A stretch of DNA of 64,000 nt from Isoptericola dokdonensis DS-3 (GTDB lineage Bacteria > Actinomycetota > Actinomycetes > Actinomycetales > Cellulomonadaceae). The notes below the pieces were generated by a model, which saw only the letters and a list, made by a program, of their open reading frames with translations, did not search any database and had not been told where the DNA came from. The position numbers and the translations under genes are program-made. This document shows positions 9,118 through 16,613 of this stretch, in pieces (position 1 is the stretch's first letter; every line of letters starts with the position of its first letter). The stretch lies in contig NZ_CP014209.1 of NCBI RefSeq assembly GCF_001636295.1, positions 806,001-870,000 of the forward strand, written 5' to 3'.

Positions 9118-10242
9118 CGGGCGGGCGTCGGGCCGCACCGCCGCGGCGACCCGGGCGACGTCGAGGACGCCCACGACACGGCCGTCCGCGACGACGGGTA
9201 CGACGCGCACGCCGCCCGAGGTGCGGGCCAGGTGGTCGAGCAGGTCGGCACCGCTCGCGCCGACGTCGACGGGAACCGCGGTGCCGAACGGCACGAGGAC
9301 GGACTCGATCCCGACGGTCTCGGCCTGCCCGGCCGGGACCTGGGCCGCGGCGCGCGGGTCGACCCACCCGGAGGGCGCGCCGTCGTCGGCGACCACGACG
9401 ACGGAGACCTCGCCGCGCCCGGCCGCGGCCCGACCGGCGTCCACGACCGCAGCGCCGCTGGGGAGCACGACGGCGGGGGTCATGAGCGAGGCCACGGTGA
9501 TCCGGTCGACGACGTCGCGGCGCTGCCCGTTGCGCATCGCGGCGGAGGCCCCGGACCAGAGGAACGCGCCGATGAGCGCCGCACACATCACGGTGACCAC
9601 GTCGGCCTGGCGGCCCTGCGTGAGCGGCCACAGCAGCGCCACCGCGACGACGCCGACGCCCACGACGCGCCCGGCCCAGCCCGCGACCAGGTCACCCTTC
9701 GAACGGGACCCGGTGGCGGCCCACACCGCCGACGACAGCACCTGCCCGCCGTCGAGCGGCAGACCGGGCAGCAGGTTGAACACCCCGACGAACGCGTTGG
9801 AGAACGCCCCCGCGTAGAGGAGCAGCGCGGGCACGTCCAACGACGACTGGGCCTGGAACGCCCCCCAGAAGACCGCCGCGAGCGCCAGGTTGGTCAGCGG
9901 GCCGACGATCGCGACCAGGGCGTTGTCTCCTGGACGCTCGGTGCCGGAGTAGGCGGTGTGCCCGCCCCAGAGGGTGAGCGCCACCTCGTCGACGCGACGG
10001 CCGCGGGCGTGCGCGGCGAGCGCGTGGGCGGCCTCGTGGCAGAACACGGAGCCGGACAGCAGGACGACGAACGAGAACGACACCACGGCGACGCCGACGA
10101 GGTCCATGCGCGGGGCGACGGCACGCAAGTTCGGGGCGAACAGGACGGTGAGGACCACGACGGCGATGACCCAGGAGCGGGTGATGATCACCGGGGCGCC
10201 GACGATGCGGCCGACGGTCCAGCCGGGGGAACGGGGAGGCAC
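9115..10242 (-). CDS. M50 (site-2-type) zinc metalloprotease with CBS domains
   Basis: This is an intramembrane protease of the site-2/SpoIVFB class. The 375-residue protein has several membrane segments; the first two lie at about 20-37 and 48-66. The zinc motif HEAAH is at residues 69-73, and the second motif NLLPGLPLDGGQVL is near 165-178, supplying the Asp ligand. A C-terminal CBS pair (about 245-370) suggests regulation by a nucleotide. The start is GTG, with TAGCCT six bases upstream, so it is probably leaderless. It stops 11 bp before the trmI start. The natural substrate cannot be told from sequence. Confidence 0.88.
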   Translation of the reverse strand: MPPRSPGWTVGRIVGAPVIITRSWVIAVVVLTVLFAPNLRAVAPRMDLVGVAVVSFSFVVLLSGSVFCHEAAHALAAHARGRRVDEVALTLWGGHTAYSGTERPGDNALVAIVGPLTNLALAAVFWGAFQAQSSLDVPALLLYAGAFSNAFVGVFNLLPGLPLDGGQVLSSAVWAATGSRSKGDLVAGWAGRVVGVGVVAVALLWPLTQGRQADVVTVMCAALIGAFLWSGASAAMRNGQRRDVVDRITVASLMTPAVVLPSGAAVVDAGRAAAGRGEVSVVVVADDGAPSGWVDPRAAAQVPAGQAETVGIESVLVPFGTAVPVDVGASGADLLDHLARTSGGVRVVPVVADGRVVGVLDVARVAAAVRPDARP

Positions 10243-10248
10243 CCGCCC

Positions 10249-10254
10249 AGGCTA
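10249..10254 (-). promoter_or_regulatory. leaderless -10 element of the M50 protease gene
   Basis: TAGCCT on the minus strand is six bases before the GTG at 10242, with no room for a ribosome site. Confidence 0.5.
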
Positions 10255-10300
10255 GCCGGGCGGGCGCCCGGCCCCACCTCTCGCCGCACCCCGGCGCGGC

Positions 10301-10987
10301 TCAGGAGAGGAGGTCGACGACCTCGCCGCCGGCGATGCGCCGCACGACGTCGAGGTCGACGTCCACGAGGCTCTTGGCCCGGCTGAGGCCGGGGCGCGGC
10401 TCGACGGGCAGCACGGCCTCCACCCCGAGGGTGCGGGTCCCGGCGGCCAGCGCCGAGGTGATGCCGGTGGGCGAGTCCTCGATGGCGACGCACTCCCCCA
10501 CGGCGACGCCGAGGCGGGCCGCGGCGACGAGATAGGGCTCGGGGTCGGGCTTGCCGCGGGAGACCTGGTCCCCGGTGACGAGCGTGGTGAACGCGCCGGG
10601 CACGTGCGCGACCACGGCGTCGGCCAGCACGGAGTAGCTCATGGTGACCAGCGCGCAGGGGACGCCCGCGGCCCCGAGCGCGGCGAGCAGCTCCCGGGCA
10701 CCCGGGCGCCACGGCACCTCGGCGTCGACCTGGTGGCGCACCTTGCCGAGGAGGTGGTCGACGATCCCCGCGACGGGCAGGTCGACTCCGGCGGCCTGGA
10801 GCAGCTCGGCGGACACCGTCAGCGGGTTGCCGACGAGCTCGAGCGCCTGCTCGTGCGACCAGGACCCGCCGTGCGCGGCGACGAGCTCGTGCTCGGCCCG
10901 GATCCAGTAGGGCTCGGTGTCCACGAGGGTGCCGTCCATGTCCCACAGGACGGCGGCGGGCAGGGGCGTGGTGGCGTCGGAGGTCAT
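10301..10987 (-). CDS. HAD-family phosphatase (beta-phosphoglucomutase-like)
   Basis: This is a cytoplasmic phosphohydrolase or phosphomutase of HAD subfamily IA. The 228-residue protein opens with the nucleophile motif VLWDMDGTLVDTEPYW (Asp16 and Asp18). It has a helical cap, motif II in LVTMSYS, a Lys in GKPDPEPYLVAAARLGV, and the acidic motif IV IEDSPTGITSALAAG. These features match small-sugar-phosphate phosphatases, but the substrate cannot be assigned. The ATG at 10987 is preceded by TACGAT with six bases between, so a leaderless transcript is likely. It is divergent from the PAC2 gene. Confidence 0.88.
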   Translation of the reverse strand: MTSDATTPLPAAVLWDMDGTLVDTEPYWIRAEHELVAAHGGSWSHEQALELVGNPLTVSAELLQAAGVDLPVAGIVDHLLGKVRHQVDAEVPWRPGARELLAALGAAGVPCALVTMSYSVLADAVVAHVPGAFTTLVTGDQVSRGKPDPEPYLVAAARLGVAVGECVAIEDSPTGITSALAAGTRTLGVEAVLPVEPRPGLSRAKSLVDVDLDVVRRIAGGEVVDLLS

Positions 10988-10993
10988 GCCCCC

Positions 10994-10999
10994 ATCGTA
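10994..10999 (-). promoter_or_regulatory. leaderless -10 element of the HAD phosphatase gene
   Basis: TACGAT on the minus strand is six bases before the ATG. It shares a 70-bp divergent region with the PAC2 gene promoter. Confidence 0.5.
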
Positions 11000-11045
11000 G
11001 GAAGCGCCGCGCCGCGCGTCCGACGACGGGTGGGCACCCGCTGTA

Positions 11046-11051
11046 TAGGGT
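11046..11051 (+). promoter_or_regulatory. leaderless -10 element of the PAC2 gene
   Basis: TAGGGT is followed by six bases (GACCAG) and the ATG at 11058. Confidence 0.55.
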
Positions 11052-11057
11052 GACCAG

Positions 11058-11939
11058 ATGAGCACGGAGCAGCCGGCCGGCCGCCATGCCGCACGTCAGA
11101 CCGTCATGATCGCCGCGTTCGAGGGCTGGAACGACGCCGGGGGTGCCGCCTCGTCCGCGATCGAGCACCTCACGGAGGTGTGGGGCGCGTCGCTGCACAC
11201 CGAGCTGGACCCCGAGGACTTCCACGACTTCCAGGTGAACCGGCCGATGGTCGGTCCGGGGCCGGACGGCCGGCGGATCATCGCGTGGCCGACGACGACG
11301 ATCGCGGTGGCGGAGCTGCCCGAGCGACGGGTGGTGCTGGTGCACGGCATCGAGCCGTCGTTCCGCTGGCGGGCGTTCTGCCAGGAGATCCTCGACACGG
11401 CCGAGGAGCTGGACGTGCGCACCGTGGTGACGCTCGGCGCGCTGCTCGCGGACGTCCCCCACACGCGCCCGATCCCGATGTCCGCCACGACCGAGAGCGA
11501 CGGCCTGCAGGCGCTGCTCGACGTCGAGCCGAGCACCTACGAGGGGCCGACCGGCATCGTCGGGGTCCTCCAGCACGAGGCGACGGCGCGCGACTTCCAG
11601 TCGGTGTCGCTGTGGGCCGCTGTGCCGCACTACGTGGCGAACCCGCCCTCGCCCAAGGCGACGCTGGCGATCCTGACGCGCGTCGAGGAGCTGCTGGCCG
11701 CTCCCGTGCCGCTGGGCGACCTGCCCGAGGACGCCGAGGCGTGGCAGGCGGGCGTGGACGAGCTCGCGGGCGAGGACGCGGAGATCGCCGAGTACGTCTC
11801 GCAGCTGGAGGAGGCGAAGGACGCCGTCGAGCTGCCCGAGGCGTCCGGCGAGGCGATCGCCCGCGAGTTCGAGCGCTACCTGCGCCGGCGCGACCCCGGC
11901 GCCGGGACCGACAAGCGGTCGGGTCCGCCGGAGCTCTGA
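11058..11939 (+). CDS. PAC2-family protein (proteasome assembly chaperone-like)
   Basis: The 293-residue protein belongs to the PAC2 superfamily, related in fold to eukaryotic/archaeal proteasome assembly chaperones. The N-terminal TVMIAAFEGWNDAGGAASSAIEHL and the segment VLVHGIEPSFRWRAFCQEIL are typical of the actinobacterial family, whose biochemical role is not established. It has no signal peptide or membrane segment, and a charged C-terminal tail rich in Asp, Glu, Arg and Gly. Its position 3 kb from the arc-trmI genes is a recurring actinobacterial arrangement, so a link to the proteasome is plausible but unproven. It converges on mshC with only 7 bp between stops. Confidence 0.85.
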   Translation: MSTEQPAGRHAARQTVMIAAFEGWNDAGGAASSAIEHLTEVWGASLHTELDPEDFHDFQVNRPMVGPGPDGRRIIAWPTTTIAVAELPERRVVLVHGIEPSFRWRAFCQEILDTAEELDVRTVVTLGALLADVPHTRPIPMSATTESDGLQALLDVEPSTYEGPTGIVGVLQHEATARDFQSVSLWAAVPHYVANPPSPKATLAILTRVEELLAAPVPLGDLPEDAEAWQAGVDELAGEDAEIAEYVSQLEEAKDAVELPEASGEAIAREFERYLRRRDPGAGTDKRSGPPEL

Positions 11940-11946
11940 ACCAGGC

Positions 11947-13236
11947 TCAGAGGCGGACGCCGAGCAGCGTGTTGACGGCGCGGGAGACGATCCCGGGAGC
12001 GCCCTCGTCGTCGCCGGAGGTGTCCCGGCCCGGAGCCAGGGAGCGTTCCGCCCAGGCGTCGACGGCGGCCAGCGCGCGGGGCGCGTCGAGGTCGTCGGCG
12101 AGCGCGGCGCGCAGGTCGGCCAGCAGCGCGGTGGCGGACGGGCCGCCGTTGCCGGAGACCGCGGCGCGCCAGCGCTCCAGGCGGGCGACGCCGGCGTCGA
12201 GCACGGCGTCGGTCCACTCCCACTCGCAGCGGTAGTGGTGGGCCAGCACGCCGAGACGCACGGCCATGGGGTCGACGCCCTGCGCGCGCAGCCTCGACAC
12301 GAGCACCAGGTTGCCGCGCGACTTGCTCATCTTGTGGCCCTCGTAGGACACGAGCGCGGCGTGCGCGTGGACGCGCGGTGCGCTGTGCGGGCCCGCGAGC
12401 ACGCGGCCGTGCGAGACGGACATCTCGTGGTGCGGGAAGACGAGGTCGGCTCCCCCGCCCTGGACGTCGAACGGCAGGCCGAGACCGTCGCGGGCGATGA
12501 CGGAGCACTCGACGTGCCAGCCCGGGCGGCCCGTGCCGAGCACGCCCGCCTCCCAGGCGGGCTCGCCGGGACGCTCGCGCCGCCACAGCAGCGGGTCGAG
12601 CGCGTTCTTCTTCCCCTCGCGGTCCGGGTCGCCGCCGCGCTCGGCGAACAGCGTGGCCATCGTCGCGTCGTCGTACCCGGACACGGTGCCGAACGCCGGG
12701 TCGGCCGAGAGGTCGGCGTACACGTCGCCGAGGCCCGGGTCCGCCCCGCCCGCGCCGGGCTCCACCGGGACCCGGTAGGCGGTGCCGTCGGCCAGCATCT
12801 GCGCCACGGCGGCGGCGATGGCGTCGACGTGCTCGACGACGCCCGTCCACGGCTGCGGCGGGATCACGCCGAGGGCCGTCATGTCCTCGCAGTACAGCGC
12901 GATCTGGTCGCGGGCGAGGTCGCGCCAGTCGACGCCGGTCGCCTCGGCGCGCTCCAGCAGCGGGTCGTCGACGTCGGTGACGTTGGAGCAGTAGACGACC
13001 GTCTTGCCGGCGTCGGTCCACGCCCGGTGCAGCAGGTCGAACGCGACGTAGGTCGCGGCGTGACCGAGGTGGGTGGCGTCGTACGGGGTGATGCCGCACA
13101 CGTAGCTGCGCGCCGTGTCCCCCGGGGCCGGGTCGACCAGCTCTCCCGTCGTGGTGTCGTGCACCCGCACGACGGGACGGCGCCCGTCGACGGGGGCGGG
13201 GAGCTCGGGGATCTGCGGGAGGGGCCAGGAACGCAC
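11947..13236 (-). CDS. mshC: mycothiol synthesis cysteine ligase MshC
   Basis: MshC joins cysteine to glucosaminyl-inositol in mycothiol synthesis, using ATP. The 429-residue protein resembles cysteinyl-tRNA synthetase without the tRNA-binding end. It shows the nucleotide-binding motif THLGHAATYVAFD near 58-70, a zinc/cysteine site around YVCGITPYD and WHVECSVIA, HHEMS, and KMSKSRGNLVLVSRLR. The N-terminal LPQIPELP is characteristic of MshC rather than CysS. It starts at GTG, and TACCCT six bases upstream suggests leaderless expression. Its presence means the cell uses mycothiol as its low-molecular-weight thiol. Confidence 0.95.
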   Translation of the reverse strand: MRSWPLPQIPELPAPVDGRRPVVRVHDTTTGELVDPAPGDTARSYVCGITPYDATHLGHAATYVAFDLLHRAWTDAGKTVVYCSNVTDVDDPLLERAEATGVDWRDLARDQIALYCEDMTALGVIPPQPWTGVVEHVDAIAAAVAQMLADGTAYRVPVEPGAGGADPGLGDVYADLSADPAFGTVSGYDDATMATLFAERGGDPDREGKKNALDPLLWRRERPGEPAWEAGVLGTGRPGWHVECSVIARDGLGLPFDVQGGGADLVFPHHEMSVSHGRVLAGPHSAPRVHAHAALVSYEGHKMSKSRGNLVLVSRLRAQGVDPMAVRLGVLAHHYRCEWEWTDAVLDAGVARLERWRAAVSGNGGPSATALLADLRAALADDLDAPRALAAVDAWAERSLAPGRDTSGDDEGAPGIVSRAVNTLLGVRL

Positions 13237-13242
13237 GGCCTC

Positions 13243-13248
13243 AGGGTA
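13243..13248 (-). promoter_or_regulatory. leaderless -10 element of mshC
   Basis: TACCCT on the minus strand is six bases before the mshC GTG, just before the uppP stop codon. Confidence 0.45.
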
Positions 13249-13254
13249 CCGGCG

Positions 13255-14127
13255 TCAGACGTGCGCCCCGGAGTCCGCCTCCAGCACGCCGGTGAGCAGC
13301 AGCACCACCACGACGGCCGCGAGCCCGTACCGGTAGTAGACGAACGGCCGGTAGGAGTACGTCGAGATGATCTTGAGGAAGCCGATGAGGACGACGTAGC
13401 CGACGGCGAACGCCACCAGGGTCGCCAGCACGATGTCGACGGCGTCCGCGGACCCCGGCGCCGCGTCCCCCGCGGCGGCCTTGGCGATCTGGTAGAAGCC
13501 GGACCCGAGCACCGCCGGGACGGCGAGCAGGAACGAGTAGTCGGCCGCCGCCTTGCGGGTGAAGCCCATCGCCAGGCCGGCGGTGATGGTGCCGCCGGAG
13601 CGGGACACGCCGGGCACCAGGGCGAGGGACTGCGCGAGACCGAAGCCGATGGCGCGCTTCGGCGTGAGCTCCTCGATCTGGCGCTCCCGGGCGCCGAACC
13701 GGTCGGCGACGTCCAGCAGGACGGCGAAGACCACCAGCATGACGACGGTGATCCACAGGTTGCGCAGGGACGTCTCGATGGCGTCCTGGAACAGCAGGCC
13801 GAGGACCACGATCGGCACGGAACCGAGCGTGATGTACCAGGCCATCCGGGCGTCGGAGTCGTGAGCGCCCATCCGCGACCGCCAGTCGGAGCCGTGGTCC
13901 CCCCGCAAGGAGGTCCACCAGCCCACGCAGACGGCGCGGATGGTGCGGCGGTAGTACAGCAGGACGGCCGTCTCGGTGCCGATCTGCGACACCGCCGTGA
14001 ACAGCGCGCCCGGGTCGGCGCCGCCGATCAGCTCCCCGACGATGCGCAGGTGCGCGCTGGAGGAGATGGGCAGGAACTCGGTGAGGCCCTGCACCAGGCC
14101 GAGGAGGATCGCTTCCAGGGGACTCAC
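13255..14127 (-). CDS. uppP: undecaprenyl-diphosphatase UppP/BacA
   Basis: This integral membrane enzyme removes a phosphate from undecaprenyl diphosphate, recycling the lipid carrier of the cell wall; extra copies confer bacitracin tolerance. The 290-residue protein has the signature GLTEFLPISSSAHL at residues 14-27 and the second motif PGVSRSGGTI, along with about eight membrane helices. The GTG at 14127 is the only start that keeps the N-terminal helix intact; upstream in-frame sequence has no membrane-protein character. TAGGGT lies eight bases upstream. Only 18 bp separate it from mshC. Confidence 0.94.
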   Translation of the reverse strand: MSPLEAILLGLVQGLTEFLPISSSAHLRIVGELIGGADPGALFTAVSQIGTETAVLLYYRRTIRAVCVGWWTSLRGDHGSDWRSRMGAHDSDARMAWYITLGSVPIVVLGLLFQDAIETSLRNLWITVVMLVVFAVLLDVADRFGARERQIEELTPKRAIGFGLAQSLALVPGVSRSGGTITAGLAMGFTRKAAADYSFLLAVPAVLGSGFYQIAKAAAGDAAPGSADAVDIVLATLVAFAVGYVVLIGFLKIISTYSYRPFVYYRYGLAAVVVVLLLTGVLEADSGAHV

Positions 14128-14196
14128 GAGCGGCAACCCTACCGGTGACCTGGCCGTGCACGGCGCGGGACCGGACCGGCGCGCCCGGTGCGCCGG

Positions 14197-14202
14197 TAGG
14201 CT
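14197..14202 (+). promoter_or_regulatory. leaderless -10 element of the aldo/keto reductase gene
   Basis: TAGGCT is seven bases before the ATG at 14210 and lies in the short divergent gap with uppP. Confidence 0.5.
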
Positions 14203-14209
14203 CCGCCGC

Positions 14210-15178
14210 ATGGAACGACGGCAGGTGGGCACCTCGGGCCTTCGGGTCTCCGCGCTCGGCCTCGGCACGATGACCTGGGGCCGCGACACGGACGAGGTGG
14301 ACGCCGGCGACGTGCTGCGGACCTTCCTCGACGCGGGCGGCGACCTCGTCGACACGGCCGCGTCGTACGCGGACGGCGACGCCGAGCGGATCCTCGGCGG
14401 CCTGCTCGCCGGGACGGTGGAGCGCGAGGACGTGGTGATCGTCACCAAGGCGGGGGTGCGGCAGGGGGCGCAGGGAGCGCGCCGCGACGCCTCGCGGGGC
14501 GGTCTGCTCGGCGAGCTCGACGCGTCCCTGCGCCGCCTCGGCACCGACCACGTCGACCTGTTCCTCGTGGCGTGCCCCGATCCCGTCACCCCGCTGGAGG
14601 AGACCGTCTCGGCGCTGCGGCTGGCCGTCACCAGCGGGCGCGCCCGCTACGTCGGCCTGTCGAACCACCCGGCGTGGGCGTCGGCGCGCGCCGCGACGCT
14701 GCTCGCCGACGACGGCGTCGGGCTCGCCGCCCTCGAGCTGGAGTACTCGCTGCTGCAGCGCGGCCTGGAACGTGAGATCGCGCCCGCCGCCGCCGCCCTC
14801 GGCCTGGGCGTGCTGGCCTGGTCGCCCCTCGGACGGGGCGTGCTGACGGGCAAGTACCGCCGGTCGGTGCCGGCGACGTCCCGCGCGGCCTCGGACCATC
14901 TGGCCGGGTTCGTCGCGCAGTACCTGGAGGACGCCGCCTGCGCGGCCGTCGTGGAGGCCGTCGCGACGGCCGCCGACGGCCTCGGGAGAGCCCCGCTGGA
15001 GGTGGCGCTCGCCTGGCTGCTCGACCGTCCTGCGGTCGCGGCGGCGGTCGTGGGCGCCCGCACCCCCGCCCAGCTCAAGGGCACGCTCGGCGCGCTCGAC
15101 CTCGTCCTGCCGCAGGAGGTGCGCGGCGCGCTCGACGACGTCTCCGCGATCGAGGTCGGCTACCCCGAACGCTGGTAG
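14210..15178 (+). CDS. aldo/keto reductase
   Basis: This is an NADPH-dependent oxidoreductase of the AKR barrel family. The 322-residue protein starts MERRQVGTSGLRVSALGLGTMTWG. The Asp-Tyr of the catalytic tetrad fall in LVDTAASYADGDAERILG, with the Tyr near residue 53, and the Lys in VVIVTKAGVR. The Ser-Asn pair YVGLSNHPAW and the cofactor-binding end (VVGARTPAQLKGTLGALD) are also present. The substrate is unknown. It is read as a single gene divergent from uppP, and a -10 element seven bases before the ATG points to a leaderless mRNA. Confidence 0.9.
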   Translation: MERRQVGTSGLRVSALGLGTMTWGRDTDEVDAGDVLRTFLDAGGDLVDTAASYADGDAERILGGLLAGTVEREDVVIVTKAGVRQGAQGARRDASRGGLLGELDASLRRLGTDHVDLFLVACPDPVTPLEETVSALRLAVTSGRARYVGLSNHPAWASARAATLLADDGVGLAALELEYSLLQRGLEREIAPAAAALGLGVLAWSPLGRGVLTGKYRRSVPATSRAASDHLAGFVAQYLEDAACAAVVEAVATAADGLGRAPLEVALAWLLDRPAVAAAVVGARTPAQLKGTLGALDLVLPQEVRGALDDVSAIEVGYPERW

Positions 15179-15224
15179 CCCGCGTCGTCACCCGGCGTCG
15201 ACGGGACGGCCGTCCGCGGCGGCC

Positions 15225-15530
15225 TCAGCGGGCGCCGGCGTCGACGGCGTCCAACGGGTCCCCGTCGTCGTCCTCGTCGTCCTCGTCGTCATCGTCGTCA
15301 TCGTCCTCGTCGTCCTCGTCGTCGTCCTCCCCGTCGTCGAGGTAGAACGGCGTCACCTCCGTGTACACCTGGGCGAGGGCGTCCTCGTACACCTCGAACG
15401 CGTCGGCGAGCACCTCGTAGGCGTCGTCGACGGCGGGGTCGTCCTCGGCTCGTCGGGTCTCCACGGCGTGGAGGTGGCCCTCGAGTGCGGCGACGAAGCG
15501 GTCCAACGCGGCACGCGGATCAGCGGTCAT
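15225..15530 (-). CDS. small protein with an acidic Asp/Glu-only tail
   Basis: I do not recognise a named family. The 101-residue protein has a helical N-terminal two-thirds (DRFVAALEGHLHAVETRRAEDD, then AYEVLADAFEVYEDALAQVY). After residue 65 comes a run of about 25 residues made almost only of Asp and Glu, then DPLDAVDAGAR. Such tails often bind basic proteins or mimic nucleic acid, but no function can be assigned. The gene is 57 bp from and divergent to the DUF5703 gene. TAACGT lies six bases before its ATG, suggesting leaderless expression. The tail is encoded by a GTC/ATC/CTC triplet tract, prone to length change. Confidence 0.75.
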   Translation of the reverse strand: MTADPRAALDRFVAALEGHLHAVETRRAEDDPAVDDAYEVLADAFEVYEDALAQVYTEVTPFYLDDGEDDDEDDEDDDDDDDEDDEDDDGDPLDAVDAGAR

Positions 15531-15536
15531 GCTCTG

Positions 15537-15542
15537 ACGTTA
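15537..15542 (-). promoter_or_regulatory. leaderless -10 element of the acidic-tail protein gene
   Basis: TAACGT on the minus strand lies six bases before the ATG at 15530. Confidence 0.45.
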
Positions 15543-15603
15543 GCCGTAGCGGGGGCACAATGGGCAGACGAAGACGGAGGACGACCTGTCCGGGAGGCGA
15601 CGG

Positions 15604-15810
15604 ATGGCATCGAGCTGGCGCAGGCACGGGCACTACGAGTACCGCGTCGTGACGATCGACCGGGACGTGTCCGTCCCGGACGCTCGCAGGATGCTCACCG
15701 AGGAGGCCGAGTACGGCCGGTGGGAGCTGGCCCGCACGCGGCTCTACGTCGGCGGGCACCGCAAGGTCTGGTTGCGCCGCAAGGTGATCCGGGCCGCGTC
15801 CACGCTCTGA
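15604..15810 (+). CDS. DUF5703 family small protein
   Basis: The 68-residue basic protein (HYEYRVVTIDRDVSVPDARRMLTEEAEYGRWELARTRLYVGGHRKVWLRRKVIR) fits the short actinobacterial family DUF5703. Its role is unknown. It has no membrane segment or signal peptide. The ATG follows a good ribosome site (GGGAGG) six bases upstream, so unlike many neighbours it is led by a 5' UTR. The next gene starts 7 bp after its stop, and the two are probably co-transcribed. Confidence 0.75.
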   Translation: MASSWRRHGHYEYRVVTIDRDVSVPDARRMLTEEAEYGRWELARTRLYVGGHRKVWLRRKVIRAASTL

Positions 15811-15817
15811 CCGACCC

Positions 15818-16594
15818 GTGGGCGCGTACCGCAAGTCCCGGCACGACGCACCGGCGGGGTTCTTCGCGACGGAGGCGGCCGGGCTGCGCTGGTTGGACGT
15901 CGACGGCGGTCCCCGGGTCGCCCGGGTGCTCGACGTCGGTCCGGGTCACCTCGACCTGGAGCGCCTCGACCCGGCCACGCCGACGCCGACGGCCGCCCGT
16001 GCGTTCGGCCGCGCCCTCGCCGCCCTGCACGACGCCGGGGCGTCGGCGTTCGGGGCGCTCCCCCCGGACGCGACCGCCGGGTTCTTCGGCCCCCTGGACG
16101 ACCCGTTGCCCATGGAGCACGGCTCCTGGACCGACTGGCCGACCTTCTACGCCGAGGCACGGCTGCGACCCGTCGTGGCGCAGGGCCGCGCGCGGGGCGT
16201 CCTCGACCGGGCCGACGCGGAGGCGTTCGAGACCGTGTGCGCGGTGCTGCCGCGGCTCGCCGGGCCCGCCGAGCCGCCGGCGCGGCTGCACGGCGACCTG
16301 TGGTCGGGCAACGTGCTGTGGGTGCGGGGCGGCGACGGCGGCGAGGCCGTGCTGATCGACCCGGCCGCGCACGGGGGGCACCGCGAGACGGACCTGGCGA
16401 TGCTCGCCCTGTTCGGCGCACCGCACCTCGACGTCGTCCTGGCCGCGTACGACGAGGCCCACCCGCTGGCGCCGGGGTGGCGCGAGCGGGTGGGCCTGCA
16501 CCAGCTCTACCCGCTGGCGGTGCACGCCGTGCTGTTCGGCGGCGGGTACGTGGACCGCACCCGCGACCTCGTGGCGCGGCTGGGCGCGCGCTGA
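15818..16594 (+). CDS. fructosamine-kinase-family protein
   Basis: This is a protein-kinase-fold small-molecule kinase of the fructosamine-3-kinase family. Family members phosphorylate ketosamines on glycated proteins or sugars so that they break down. The 258-residue protein shows an N-terminal lobe, the catalytic loop LHGDLWSGNVLW (near 154-165, with Asp as base), and the metal-binding VLIDPAAHGGHRETDLAML. It is shorter at the N-terminus than the usual 290 residues: the start is GTG, 7 bp after the DUF5703 stop, and the glycine-rich loop is weak. The N-terminal lysine of the ATP site is therefore uncertain. Confidence 0.83.
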   Translation: MGAYRKSRHDAPAGFFATEAAGLRWLDVDGGPRVARVLDVGPGHLDLERLDPATPTPTAARAFGRALAALHDAGASAFGALPPDATAGFFGPLDDPLPMEHGSWTDWPTFYAEARLRPVVAQGRARGVLDRADAEAFETVCAVLPRLAGPAEPPARLHGDLWSGNVLWVRGGDGGEAVLIDPAAHGGHRETDLAMLALFGAPHLDVVLAAYDEAHPLAPGWRERVGLHQLYPLAVHAVLFGGGYVDRTRDLVARLGAR

Positions 16595-16613
16595 CCGGCC
16601 GGCACCGGCGGCG

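Noticed and set aside
15240..15330. Microsatellite as a regulatory repeat
   Set aside because: The GTC/CTC tract is fully explained as codons for the acidic tail.
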